The notes under the pieces: model-generated
Seen by the model: the letters and a program-made list of their open reading frames with translations, nothing else
Database searches by the model: none
Told to the model about the DNA's origin: nothing
Shown: one piece after another, positions 1 through 5,861 of the stretch
Layout of the letters: each line of letters opens with the position of its first letter
Numbering within the stretch: the first letter of the stretch is position 1
DNA from: Acetobacter sp. CAG:977
GTDB lineage: Bacteria > Pseudomonadota > Alphaproteobacteria > CAAGCB01 > CAG-977
Length of the DNA: 5,861 bases
Direction of reading: 5' to 3'
Assembly: GCA_000434295.1 (NCBI GenBank)
Contig: HF994924.1
Coordinates: 1,328-7,188 of the forward strand
Made by a program: the position numbers and the translations under genes

Positions 1-75
1 CAACGAACAATCCCGCCACGATGTTTAAGCGGATTTAATGTCGACAAGCGGGAAAAACGGCGGGTTATTTACGGC

Positions 76-1419
76 TTATTTGGAAACCGTAACGCAAAAA
101 CCTTTGTCCGTATTGGCACATTGCGTTTTGCATCCGTAGACGGCAGCGATTTCCGAAACAATCGCCAATCCCAATCCGCTGCCGTTAACCGTTTGTCCCG
201 CGGGTCGGTAAAACCGTTCGCATAAATGTTCCAAACGATCCGTTGCAACGACGGTGTCCGAATTGCAAACGCTGAGTTTGCCGTCTTTGATGCTGACGGT
301 TATTTTCGCGTTTTCCGGACTGTATTTCAAAGCGTTGTCGATCAAATTCCTTAATAACAACGCCGCCCAAACGGGATTGCCTTTTTCAAAAGGCGCGGTT
401 CCGGAACAGTCGGTCTTGACGGCGATATTTTTTTCTTTTGCCGCGAATTCATGTTCCGAAACGGTTTGAGCGATGATTTCTTTCCAATTCAGTTCCGAAT
501 CATCTTCGGACGTTCTGTCTTTAAGAGCCCCGATTCGGGATAAAGCCAACAACTGTTCAACCAGACGCGCGGAGCGGTCAATCCCTTGCCCCAGCTTTTC
601 AAAAGACTGTTTCAGTTTTTCGGAATCGTCCGAAACCATTTCCGCGACTTCCAGCTGGACTTTTAACGCGGTCAGCGGGCTTCTTAATTCGTGAGCGGAA
701 TCCGAAATAAAACGGCGTTCTCTTTGCAACATGTCGTTTATTTTTAAGAACAGCCCGTTTACGGCATCGGTTAACGGTTTGACTTCATCGGGGATGCCCG
801 CATTGTCCAACGGCGACAAATCTTCGGGAGAACGTTCTTTCAAACGTTTTGCCATGGCTTTTAACGGGGAAAATTCTTTTGTCAGCATCACGATAATGCA
901 CGCCAGAAGGATGAGCAACCCGAAGCACCACGGAAGCATAAATTCTTCCAACATGTCTTCAATGACTTCGGCTCTGTAATCAAGCTCTTGTCCGACGGCG
1001 ACGACATAGTTTCCGTCCGTTGAAAGCATTCGGATGACGCGCCATTTTTCTCCGTCAATCTTTTCGGTGTCAAAAGCGCCGGTTCTTCCGAGAGCAGGAA
1101 AATCTTTTCCGTTTTCTCCGTCATGAAAAACGCGCCGTCCGTTCAGATCGAATACGGCAAAACCGACGGCTTCGTCGTCTTCGTCGGCATTTTTGATTTT
1201 TTTGACAAGCCTGTCACTGATTTTCTGAGCGTCCGAAGACGCGTCTGTCCAATTTGCCGAAGACAGCTGTTTTGCCAGATTGATTTGGTACGTATCAAAA
1301 AATTCGTCGATTTTTTCGCGGCATTCAAACCACGAAACCGCACCTGCCGTTAAAAAAACCGCTGTTGAAATCAAAACAAAAAAAACGATCAGCCGAAGGC
1401 GCAAATTCATGTTTTTCAT
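76..1419 (-). CDS. qseC: QseC-like sensor histidine kinase
   Basis: This is an inner-membrane sensor kinase, 447 residues, close to the usual QseC length. Visible parts are: a first membrane helix at about 8-28; a periplasmic sensor region at about 29-160, rich in Asp and Glu; a second helix at about 162-180; a HAMP-like linker at about 181-235; a dimerisation/phosphoacceptor segment with SAHELRSPLT at 241-250 (His243); an N box with NLIDNALKYSP (358-368); and a G2 box GSGLGLAIV (413-421). ERFYRP (401-406) and RSPEDLSPLD (196-205) closely resemble QseC. The G1 box is unusual: VCNSDTVV at 384-391 stands where DxGxG is expected. By family knowledge it should phosphorylate and dephosphorylate the response regulator encoded just upstream, with which it abuts (TGAATG). 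The ligand cannot be read from the sequence. The related kinase PmrB is an alternative name, but the neighbouring ygiW and qseB favour QseC. Confidence 0.9.
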   Translation of the reverse strand: MKNMNLRLRLIVFFVLISTAVFLTAGAVSWFECREKIDEFFDTYQINLAKQLSSANWTDASSDAQKISDRLVKKIKNADEDDEAVGFAVFDLNGRRVFHDGENGKDFPALGRTGAFDTEKIDGEKWRVIRMLSTDGNYVVAVGQELDYRAEVIEDMLEEFMLPWCFGLLILLACIIVMLTKEFSPLKAMAKRLKERSPEDLSPLDNAGIPDEVKPLTDAVNGLFLKINDMLQRERRFISDSAHELRSPLTALKVQLEVAEMVSDDSEKLKQSFEKLGQGIDRSARLVEQLLALSRIGALKDRTSEDDSELNWKEIIAQTVSEHEFAAKEKNIAVKTDCSGTAPFEKGNPVWAALLLRNLIDNALKYSPENAKITVSIKDGKLSVCNSDTVVATDRLEHLCERFYRPAGQTVNGSGLGLAIVSEIAAVYGCKTQCANTDKGFCVTVSK

Positions 1420-2076
1420 TCAAGCCTCCATGATATATCCGATTTTGTTGACGGTTTTCACGATGTCTTTGCCCAGCTTTTTGCGCAAATGGTGGATATG
1501 GACTTCGACGGCGTTGCTGGAAACGTCTTCGTCCCAAGAATAGATTTTGTTTTCTAAGGCTTCTTTTGAGAGCACTTTGTTTTTATTCATCAGCAACGCT
1601 TCAAGGACGGCGGTTTCTTTCGGCGATAAAGTGACTTCGTTGCCGTTCAGAAAGGTTTTGCGCGACTGCGGATCAAAAGTGATGTTTTTATAAGCGATTT
1701 GCGGTGCGCTGACGCCGTTTTTGCGGCGAATCAAAGCATTCAGACGGGCTTGGACTTCTTTTAGAGCGAACGGTTTGCCCAAATAATCGTCGGCACCGCT
1801 GTTTAATCCTTTGATTCTTTCGTCTACGTCGCCTTTTGCGGTCAGGATCAGGACGGGTTCGTTTCTGGATTTGTTTCTCCAGTCTTTTAAAATCGACAGC
1901 CCGTCCATTCCCGGCAATCCCAAATCGAGGACGACGGCATCGTATTGAGCCTGAAACAACGCTTCGTGCCCGTCGTTTCCGTCGGAAAACCAGTCTACCG
2001 TAAAGCCCAGCTTTTCCAGTCCGTTTTTTATGCCGTCGCCGATCAGGCCGTCATCCTCGATAAGCAAAATACGCAT
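1420..2076 (-). CDS. qseB: QseB-like OmpR-family response regulator
   Basis: This is a cytoplasmic DNA-binding regulator of 218 residues, the usual length for QseB. The receiver domain (about 1-116) has the acidic pocket EDD at 7-9, the phosphoacceptor Asp51 in LDLGLPGMDG, Thr79 in LILTA and Lys101 in GKPFAL. The winged-helix DNA-binding domain (about 125-216) carries SNAVEVHIHHLRKKLG (187-202), the recognition-helix region almost as in enterobacterial QseB. MRILLIEDDGLIGDGIKNGL at the N terminus is also QseB-like. It should be activated by the adjacent kinase. Its probable operator is the CTTAAG-N5-CTTAAG box upstream of the ygiW-like gene, implying autoregulation. The start overlaps the preceding stop (TAATG). 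I see no Shine-Dalgarno sequence before it, so translation probably depends on coupling. PmrA is the closest alternative family name. Confidence 0.93.
   Translation of the reverse strand: MRILLIEDDGLIGDGIKNGLEKLGFTVDWFSDGNDGHEALFQAQYDAVVLDLGLPGMDGLSILKDWRNKSRNEPVLILTAKGDVDERIKGLNSGADDYLGKPFALKEVQARLNALIRRKNGVSAPQIAYKNITFDPQSRKTFLNGNEVTLSPKETAVLEALLMNKNKVLSKEALENKIYSWDEDVSSNAVEVHIHHLRKKLGKDIVKTVNKIGYIMEA
1425..1429 (-). promoter_or_regulatory. Ribosome binding site of the kinase gene
   Basis: GGAGG on the minus strand lies inside the last codons of the response regulator gene, five bases before the ATG at 1419. A second in-frame ATG three codons later would be 14 bases away, so this site favours the 447-residue start. 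Confidence 0.7.
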
Positions 2077-2438
2077 TATTTTTTCACGCTGATTCTGTCG
2101 ACGTCGATTTCGGTATTTCTGAACATATTTTTATCGACTTCGCCTTCGATTTCGACGGTATCGTTCGGCGTGACCGTGACACCCATCCAATCGTCGTCGT
2201 CAATTTCGACGGTGATGGAACCCGTGCTGTCTCTAAAAAGGTATTTTTCATCGCCGAGGCTTTTTTCGATCTTTCCGACCAGTTTCACGGGCGTATCGTC
2301 GGATACTTTTTCAATATCGGAAACCGATGCGACGGAAAGTCCGGGACCTTGAAAGCCTCCGCGTACGTTCTGAGCCGACGCCGGTGCCGAAACGCTTAAT
2401 GCCAAAACCAAAGCGGATGCGGTTAACAGTTTGTTCAT
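2076..2438 (-). CDS. ygiW: YgiW/YdeI-family periplasmic OB-fold protein
   Basis: This 120-residue secreted protein starts with a Sec signal peptide (positive MNK, a hydrophobic stretch at 5-16, and probable cleavage after APASA at about residue 22). The mature part is the bacterial OB-fold (BOF) domain of the NirD/YgiW/YdeI family. Its signatures are GGFQGPG (27-33), DDTPVKLVGKI (47-57), LGDEKYLFRDSTGSITVEID (61-80) and a GEVDK segment (98-102). Relatives (YgiW/VisP, YdeI) are periplasmic proteins linked to stress tolerance, with ligand binding reported for VisP; the exact role here is unknown. It is the first gene of the unit with qseB and qseC, the same association as the ygiW-qseBC operons of Pasteurellaceae. 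An AGGAGG site at 2447-2452, eight bases from the ATG, supports the start. The stop overlaps the qseB start by one base. Confidence 0.9.
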   Translation of the reverse strand: MNKLLTASALVLALSVSAPASAQNVRGGFQGPGLSVASVSDIEKVSDDTPVKLVGKIEKSLGDEKYLFRDSTGSITVEIDDDDWMGVTVTPNDTVEIEGEVDKNMFRNTEIDVDRISVKK

Positions 2439-2505
2439 TTTTAAATCCTCCTGATAAATTTGTTAGGTGTTTTTCCTGATGACAAGTTCAGTTCAACACC
2501 GTGAG

Positions 2506-2522
2506 CTTAAGGAACGCTTAAG
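2506..2522. promoter_or_regulatory. QseB/PmrA-type operator (tandem CTTAAG box)
   Basis: Two perfect CTTAAG hexamers are separated by five bases (2506-2511 and 2517-2522). They lie inside a longer direct repeat: GCTTAAGGAA occurs at 2505-2514 and again at 2516-2525, an 11-base period or about one helical turn. This is the layout known for PmrA and QseB boxes (CTTAA-N6-CTTAA), bound by a head-to-tail dimer of an OmpR-family regulator. It lies 68 bases upstream of the ygiW-like start, so it probably drives the ygiW-qseB-qseC unit. I cannot point to a convincing -10 for that leftward promoter, which is common for activator-dependent promoters. The hexamer is itself a palindrome, so orientation is ambiguous. 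Confidence 0.8.
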
Positions 2523-2536
2523 GAAAAAATAAAAAC

Positions 2537-2563
2537 GGATTTTTTCGTATTTTGAAGAAATCC
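2537..2563. repeat. AT-rich imperfect inverted repeat
   Basis: GGATTTTTTC at 2537-2546 faces GAAGAAATCC at 2554-2563 across seven bases. Nine pairs are Watson-Crick and one is G-T. It sits between the tandem CTTAAG box and the rightward TATAAT, where the -35 of that promoter would be. It could be a protein-binding dyad or only a chance AT-rich palindrome. There is no T run after it, so it does not look like a terminator. Confidence 0.4.
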
Positions 2564-2577
2564 TGCGGGATATGTTT

Positions 2578-2583
2578 TATAAT
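2578..2583 (+). promoter_or_regulatory. Putative -10 element of the rightward operon
   Basis: A perfect TATAAT lies 107 bases before the lipoprotein ATG. No good -35 stands at 16-18 bases; the nearest is TTGAAG at 2552-2557 with a 20-base gap, too long for a strong promoter. If used, transcription would start near 2590 and leave a leader of about 100 bases. The weak -35 suggests dependence on an activator. In AT-rich DNA a TATAAT can also occur by chance. Confidence 0.45.
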
Positions 2584-2690
2584 TCATTCGCTTAAATGCA
2601 ATAGGCGGGCGAAATTTTATTTTTCAAGCTTTACAAAAAGCGGGGAATAAGCTTAAAAAAACAAATTTAATCAAAAAAGAAGGGGGATAA

Positions 2691-3251
2691 ATGAAAACCT
2701 TGTTAAAATCGATGCTGTTTTTAAGCGTTGCATTTTTATTCGGCTGTCAAAGCGCACAGCAGGCGACTGTTTCCGTTTCCGACGCCCCCGCACAAGAAAA
2801 GACGGCTCAAAAACCGCAGGAAACGGCAAAGCCCGAAGCGAAACAAGCCAATATTATCGGAGCAGTCGAACCGATTTACATTCTTCCGATGAAATCGGCT
2901 TTTGAAGCCAGAATCGACACCGGAGCAACGACGTCGTCTTTGGATGCGGACGATATCAGGGAATTTGAGCGCGACGGGGAAAAATGGGTTTCCTTTAAGA
3001 TTGTGAACCGCCGTTCGGGCGAGGAACACCATTATGAAAAGCGTGTTGTCAAAAGCATTCGCATTAAAAGAATCAAAGAAAAGGAAGACCGCGTCAAAGT
3101 CAGTATGTCCGTCCGTTTCGGCGGCGAAGAATTTACCAGCGAATTTACGTTGGCAAAGCGCGATGATTTCGAATATCAAGCGTTAATCGGTCGTAATATT
3201 TTAAGCGGCAGAGCCATTGTTGACACGTCGCTGTCCCATACGCTGAAATAA
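2691..3251 (+). CDS. Retropepsin-like (putative zinc) protease lipoprotein
   Basis: This 186-residue protein has a lipoprotein signal: MKTLLK, a hydrophobic core, then LFGC with the lipidated Cys at 19. Gln at +2 points to the outer membrane rather than inner-membrane retention. A flexible linker rich in Ala, Gln, Lys, Pro and Glu follows (about 21-54). The domain at about 56-184 matches the family called putative ATP-dependent zinc protease (Zn_protease, COG4067). It has ARIDTGATTSSLDA (73-86) with the aspartic-protease-like Asp76-Thr-Gly, then YQALIGRNIL (162-171) and AIVDTSLSH (175-183). The DTG loop and ALIGRN segment are retropepsin-like, so the zinc-protease name is probably misleading. 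One DTG per chain implies that any active site is a dimer. Such proteins are often encoded next to RimK-type ligases, as here. Substrate and activity are unknown. AGGGGG at 2681-2686 is the ribosome binding site. Confidence 0.85.
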   Translation: MKTLLKSMLFLSVAFLFGCQSAQQATVSVSDAPAQEKTAQKPQETAKPEAKQANIIGAVEPIYILPMKSAFEARIDTGATTSSLDADDIREFERDGEKWVSFKIVNRRSGEEHHYEKRVVKSIRIKRIKEKEDRVKVSMSVRFGGEEFTSEFTLAKRDDFEYQALIGRNILSGRAIVDTSLSHTLK

Positions 3252-3271
3252 GGAAAACAAAGGAGGCGGCA

Positions 3272-4804
3272 ATGAAAAAACTGTTTACGGTTCGTAAGGT
3301 ATTAACGTTTTTGCTGCTTCTTTCGGCGGTATTTGCGGGATTTAGCGCATATTACAAAATAGAATACTGGGGATTCGATTTTCGTCCGAACGAAACGTCC
3401 CGCGTATGGAATATTGATGCGCATATTTCGTTTACCCCGACGGGCGAACCGATTAAAGTGTCTTTGGCCATTCCTTCCAAAAGAAGAAAATTCAAAGTCC
3501 TGAACGAAGATACGCAGGCCAAAGGCTATAAGGTAAATAAAGACGTCAAAAACGGCAGAATTGAATTTTTTTCATCTCCCCGCACGGACGAACAAAACCT
3601 CTATTACCGTCTGACGGTTTTTGACAACGAAGAAGGGCGCGGAAAATTCCCCGACGAAAAAATGCCCGAAGTGCAAAAACCTGTCTATGACAAACAGCAA
3701 CAACAAATTGCCGATGAAATTTGGGCACAAGCCGATAAATTTGAAGGACGCCTGCCTCAAAAAATTATTGCCGTGTTTAATCAGGAACCGCTCAGCCCCA
3801 GCGTGAACGCTTTTTTGCCCGTAAAAATCACCCAGCGCCAACGCGCCGAAAAGATGATTGAGCTTTTGGCTTTAAAATCCGTTCCCGCCCGTTTGGCTCA
3901 CGGCGTTCGGCTGGAAGAAGGCAAGCAGGCCGTCGAAGCCGATTTGATGCTGGAAGCCTATGACGGGCGCAAATGGCGGTTGTTCGATGTCAATACTGGA
4001 AAAGCCGGATTGCCTAAAAACTTTATTATTTTCCAACGCGGCGGAGCGTCTTTGCTGGACGTTGCGGGCGGAGAAAATTCCAAAGTCCGTTTTTCCGTTT
4101 TGCGTTCGGTTACGTCGTCGTTCAAACTGGCAGGTCCGCGCGCCCGCATGAGCGATTTTAAAAAAATGTTCGACTATTCGATTTACAGCCTTCCTTTGTT
4201 GGAACAAAACACTTTGAAATGGCTGATGGTCTTTCCGTTGGGGATTTTGGTCGTCGTTTTAATGCGTAACGTCGTCGGCATTAAAACAATGGGAACATTT
4301 ACGCCCATGCTGGTCGCCATGTCTTTGGTTAAAACGGGATTTTGGGCGGGATTGGTTTGCTTTTCGGTGATTATCGCCGTCGGATTGGTTTTGCGTGCCG
4401 TGCTGTCAAAACTGAATCTGTTGCTGGTTCCCCGAATTTCCGCCGTGGTCATCTGTGTTATTTTGATTATGCAGTTCATGACAATTGCAGGAGCCAGACT
4501 GGATTGGGAAATCGCATCTTCTGCCGTGTTCTTTCCCATTATTATTACGGCGTGGATTATTGAACGCGCTTCCATTACTTGGGAAGAAGACGGCGCGGCA
4601 AACGCGCTTTCGGAAATCGTGTACAGCATGATTACCGCCGTTGTGACGTATCTGGTGATCAGCAGCGAATATATCCGTCATATTACGTTTGCCTTTAACG
4701 AAATCAATTTGGTGATTTTGTTCGCGGTTATGTTGTTGGGGACGTATACGGGCTATCGTTTGACGGAACTGAAACGTTTTACGCCTTTGGCAAAGGGGGA
4801 ATAA
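3272..4804 (+). CDS. Inactive transglutaminase-like / 7-transmembrane protein
   Basis: This 510-residue inner-membrane protein starts with a membrane anchor at about 10-27. An extracytoplasmic region follows (about 28-310), whose second half (about 145-265) resembles a transglutaminase fold, for example LALKSVPARLAHGVRL (199-214) and AYDGRKWRLFDVNTG (229-243). Seven hydrophobic helices follow at roughly 314-331, 340-354, 357-377, 386-407, 414-430, 447-465 and 477-495. Conserved-looking marks are GTFTPMLVA (341-349), LLLVPRIS (383-390), IIERASITWEEDG (429-441) and LGTYTGYRLTELKRF (489-503). This matches the families described as inactive transglutaminase fused to seven transmembrane helices. 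The only Cys residues are 363 and 395, both in membrane helices, so the soluble domain cannot use the transglutaminase Cys. It may bind peptides and pass or signal them across the membrane; this is inference. AGGAGG at 3261-3266 sets the start. The gene lies 20 bases after the lipoprotein gene and ends one base before the ligase gene. Confidence 0.88.
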   Translation: MKKLFTVRKVLTFLLLLSAVFAGFSAYYKIEYWGFDFRPNETSRVWNIDAHISFTPTGEPIKVSLAIPSKRRKFKVLNEDTQAKGYKVNKDVKNGRIEFFSSPRTDEQNLYYRLTVFDNEEGRGKFPDEKMPEVQKPVYDKQQQQIADEIWAQADKFEGRLPQKIIAVFNQEPLSPSVNAFLPVKITQRQRAEKMIELLALKSVPARLAHGVRLEEGKQAVEADLMLEAYDGRKWRLFDVNTGKAGLPKNFIIFQRGGASLLDVAGGENSKVRFSVLRSVTSSFKLAGPRARMSDFKKMFDYSIYSLPLLEQNTLKWLMVFPLGILVVVLMRNVVGIKTMGTFTPMLVAMSLVKTGFWAGLVCFSVIIAVGLVLRAVLSKLNLLLVPRISAVVICVILIMQFMTIAGARLDWEIASSAVFFPIIITAWIIERASITWEEDGAANALSEIVYSMITAVVTYLVISSEYIRHITFAFNEINLVILFAVMLLGTYTGYRLTELKRFTPLAKGE

Positions 4805-4805
4805 G

Positions 4806-5762
4806 ATGTTCGGCTGGTTGAAAAAATACAGCCCCCCTTCCGCGTTGAAGGCGAACGGCGTTTTGGGAATGAATGCCAGAAACTATAACATTATTTCCCG
4901 TTTAAACGACCGGCGTCTGTATCCGTTGGTGGACGATAAAGTCAAAACGAAAGTTTTGGCGGGAAAAGCCGGAATTAATACGCCGCGGCTGATCGGCGTC
5001 ATCGAATATCAGCATCAGGTCAAAGATTTTATCAAAATCGTTGAAGGATGCCCGCAGTTTGTGATTAAACCCGCTCACGGCAGCGGCGGAAAAGGCGTTC
5101 TTGTCATTAATCGTTGGGAAGGGCAACGCTTTTTTACGGCTTCGGGAAAAGAGCTGGGATTCCAAGACGTATTCCGCCATATTTCCAACACGCTGAGCGG
5201 TTTGTTCAGCTTGGGCGGACAATATGACGTCGCCGTTATTGAAGAAATGGTCAATTTCAGCGATATGTTTAAAAATTTCAGCTATCAGGGCGTTCCCGAC
5301 GTTCGCATCATCGTTTATAAAGGATATCCCGCCATGTCAATGATGCGTCTGGCGACGGCGGAATCGGGCGGACGGGCGAATTTGCATCAGGGAGCCGTCG
5401 GCGTCGGGCTGGACATTCAAAGCGGAAAGACGTTGCAAGCCGTAATGCATAATCTGCCTGTTTCCGTTCATCCCGATACGAAAGCCGATTTAAAGTCTTT
5501 GGTTGTTCCGTTTTGGCGCGAACACCTGCTGATCGGGGCAAAGGCTTATGAAATGACGGGACTGGGATATTTGGGCGCGGATATTGTGTTGGATAAAAAT
5601 CGCGGTCCCATGATGTTAGAACTGAATGCCCGTCCGGGATTGGCGATTCAAATTGCCAACGGGCACGGATTAATGTCCGTAATTAAAAAAATCGAAAAAA
5701 CGTATCCGACGGGCTTAACGCCGGAAGAACGGGTCGACTATATTTTAAACGCGGCGCCGTAG
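4806..5762 (+). CDS. RimK-related ATP-grasp ligase
   Basis: This 318-residue cytoplasmic protein has no signal peptide. It belongs to the ATP-grasp group annotated as alpha-L-glutamate ligase-related (RimK-like). Such enzymes use ATP to form an acyl-phosphate and join it to an amine, typically making an amide with glutamate or another amino acid. Visible ATP-grasp marks are: FVIKPAHGSGGKGV (85-98), with Lys88 and the glycine-rich nucleotide loop; the Glu146-Glu147 pair after the second strand; DVRIIVY (165-171) with Arg167; GGRANLHQGAVGVGLD (188-203); and LGADIVLD (256-263) with LELNARPGLAIQIAN (271-285), where Asp259, Glu272 and Asn274 should hold the metals. All core residues look intact, so it is probably active. 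The ATG follows the previous stop after one base, with a ribosome binding site AAGGGGG at 4793-4799 inside the upstream gene, so translation is probably coupled. The amine and acid substrates cannot be deduced. Confidence 0.88.
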   Translation: MFGWLKKYSPPSALKANGVLGMNARNYNIISRLNDRRLYPLVDDKVKTKVLAGKAGINTPRLIGVIEYQHQVKDFIKIVEGCPQFVIKPAHGSGGKGVLVINRWEGQRFFTASGKELGFQDVFRHISNTLSGLFSLGGQYDVAVIEEMVNFSDMFKNFSYQGVPDVRIIVYKGYPAMSMMRLATAESGGRANLHQGAVGVGLDIQSGKTLQAVMHNLPVSVHPDTKADLKSLVVPFWREHLLIGAKAYEMTGLGYLGADIVLDKNRGPMMLELNARPGLAIQIANGHGLMSVIKKIEKTYPTGLTPEERVDYILNAAP

Positions 5763-5834
5763 GAGTGTTTTCTTTGCGGTGAAAAGTCCGTGCATCATTC
5801 ATTTAATGCGTCGGAAATTTTCTCAAAATCAAAA

Positions 5835-5860
5835 AGCGGCGACTAATGCCGCCGCTCTTT
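5835..5860. terminator. Bidirectional intrinsic terminator
   Basis: AGCGGCG (5835-5841) pairs with CGCCGCT (5850-5856) around an eight-base loop: a perfect GC-rich seven-pair stem. On the plus strand it is followed by CTTTA at the window end. On the minus strand the stem is followed by TTTTTGATTTTG, a better T run. It therefore fits the end of the ligase operon, and possibly also of a convergent gene beyond the window. It lies 72 bases after the ligase stop. Confidence 0.75.
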
Positions 5861-5861
5861 A

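Noticed and set aside
1..38. Possible C-terminal tail of a plus-strand gene converging on the kinase (stops at 26-28 in one frame and 36-38 in another).
   Set aside because: Eight to eleven codons are too few to judge; either frame could be noise.
12..64. CCCGCC (12-17) and GGCGGG (59-64) as a terminator after the kinase gene.
   Set aside because: The stem is only six pairs with a loop of about 41 bases, and no T run follows on the minus strand.
1..222. Plus-strand open frame from the window edge to a TAA at 220-222.
   Set aside because: Most of it runs antisense to the well-supported kinase gene, its translation resembles no family I know, and no start or ribosome binding site is visible.
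384..424. An empty entry with these coordinates appears in the findings list.
   Set aside because: It holds no observation and should be ignored; the G1-box observation is given in the following entry (coordinates 247-270).
1945..2352. A 135-codon plus-strand frame across the qseB/ygiW junction.
   Set aside because: It lies opposite two recognised genes and spans their boundary, it is Ser/Phe-rich with no recognisable motif, and the opposite frames carry clear family signatures.
2626..2654. Two AAGCTT palindromes (2626-2631 and 2649-2654) that could pair as a leader hairpin.
   Set aside because: The six-pair stem with a 17-base loop is weak and does not extend; each palindrome is likely chance in AT-rich DNA.
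2736..3179. A 147-codon minus-strand frame opposite the lipoprotein gene.
   Set aside because: It is an antisense shadow: Phe-rich and low-complexity, with no recognisable family.
4183..4629. A 148-codon minus-strand frame opposite the seven-helix region.
   Set aside because: It is Thr/Ile-rich, as expected for the reverse complement of membrane-helix codons, and has no motif.

Overview
The window looks like chromosomal DNA of a Gram-negative bacterium, most likely a member of the Pseudomonadota. The evidence is a QseB/QseC-type two-component system with a YgiW-type periplasmic protein, an outer-membrane-type lipoprotein, and a RimK-related ligase cassette of a kind known mainly from that phylum. 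Most genes have good Shine-Dalgarno sites and are tightly packed. GC content looks to be in the mid-40s percent by eye. I cannot place the class or genus.

Left half, minus strand (2438 down to 76): three genes that overlap or abut, in the order ygiW-like, qseB-like response regulator, qseC-like sensor kinase. ygiW and qseB share a TAATG junction, and qseB and qseC abut as TGAATG. This is one operon for a stress or cation/signal-sensing circuit with its periplasmic OB-fold protein.

Middle (2439-2690): a 252-base divergent control region. It holds a tandem CTTAAG-N5-CTTAAG site, a textbook QseB/PmrA-type box, so the operon is probably autoregulated. It also holds an imperfect AT-rich dyad, and a TATAAT hexamer facing right. 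The TATAAT lies about 100 bases before the first rightward gene.

Right half, plus strand (2691-5762): a three-gene operon. It encodes a lipoprotein with a retropepsin-like (so-called ATP-dependent zinc protease) domain, an inner-membrane protein with a transglutaminase-like domain that lacks the catalytic Cys followed by seven transmembrane helices, and an ATP-grasp ligase related to RimK. A hairpin at 5835-5856 closes the unit. The ligase is predicted cytoplasmic, while the protease and transglutaminase-like domains are predicted to face the periplasm. Together they suggest a system in which an amide-linked peptide is made inside, passed to or sensed by the membrane protein, and bound or trimmed outside. 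The families and their linkage have been noticed by comparative genomics, but I know of no established substrate, so this cassette is the least understood part of the window.
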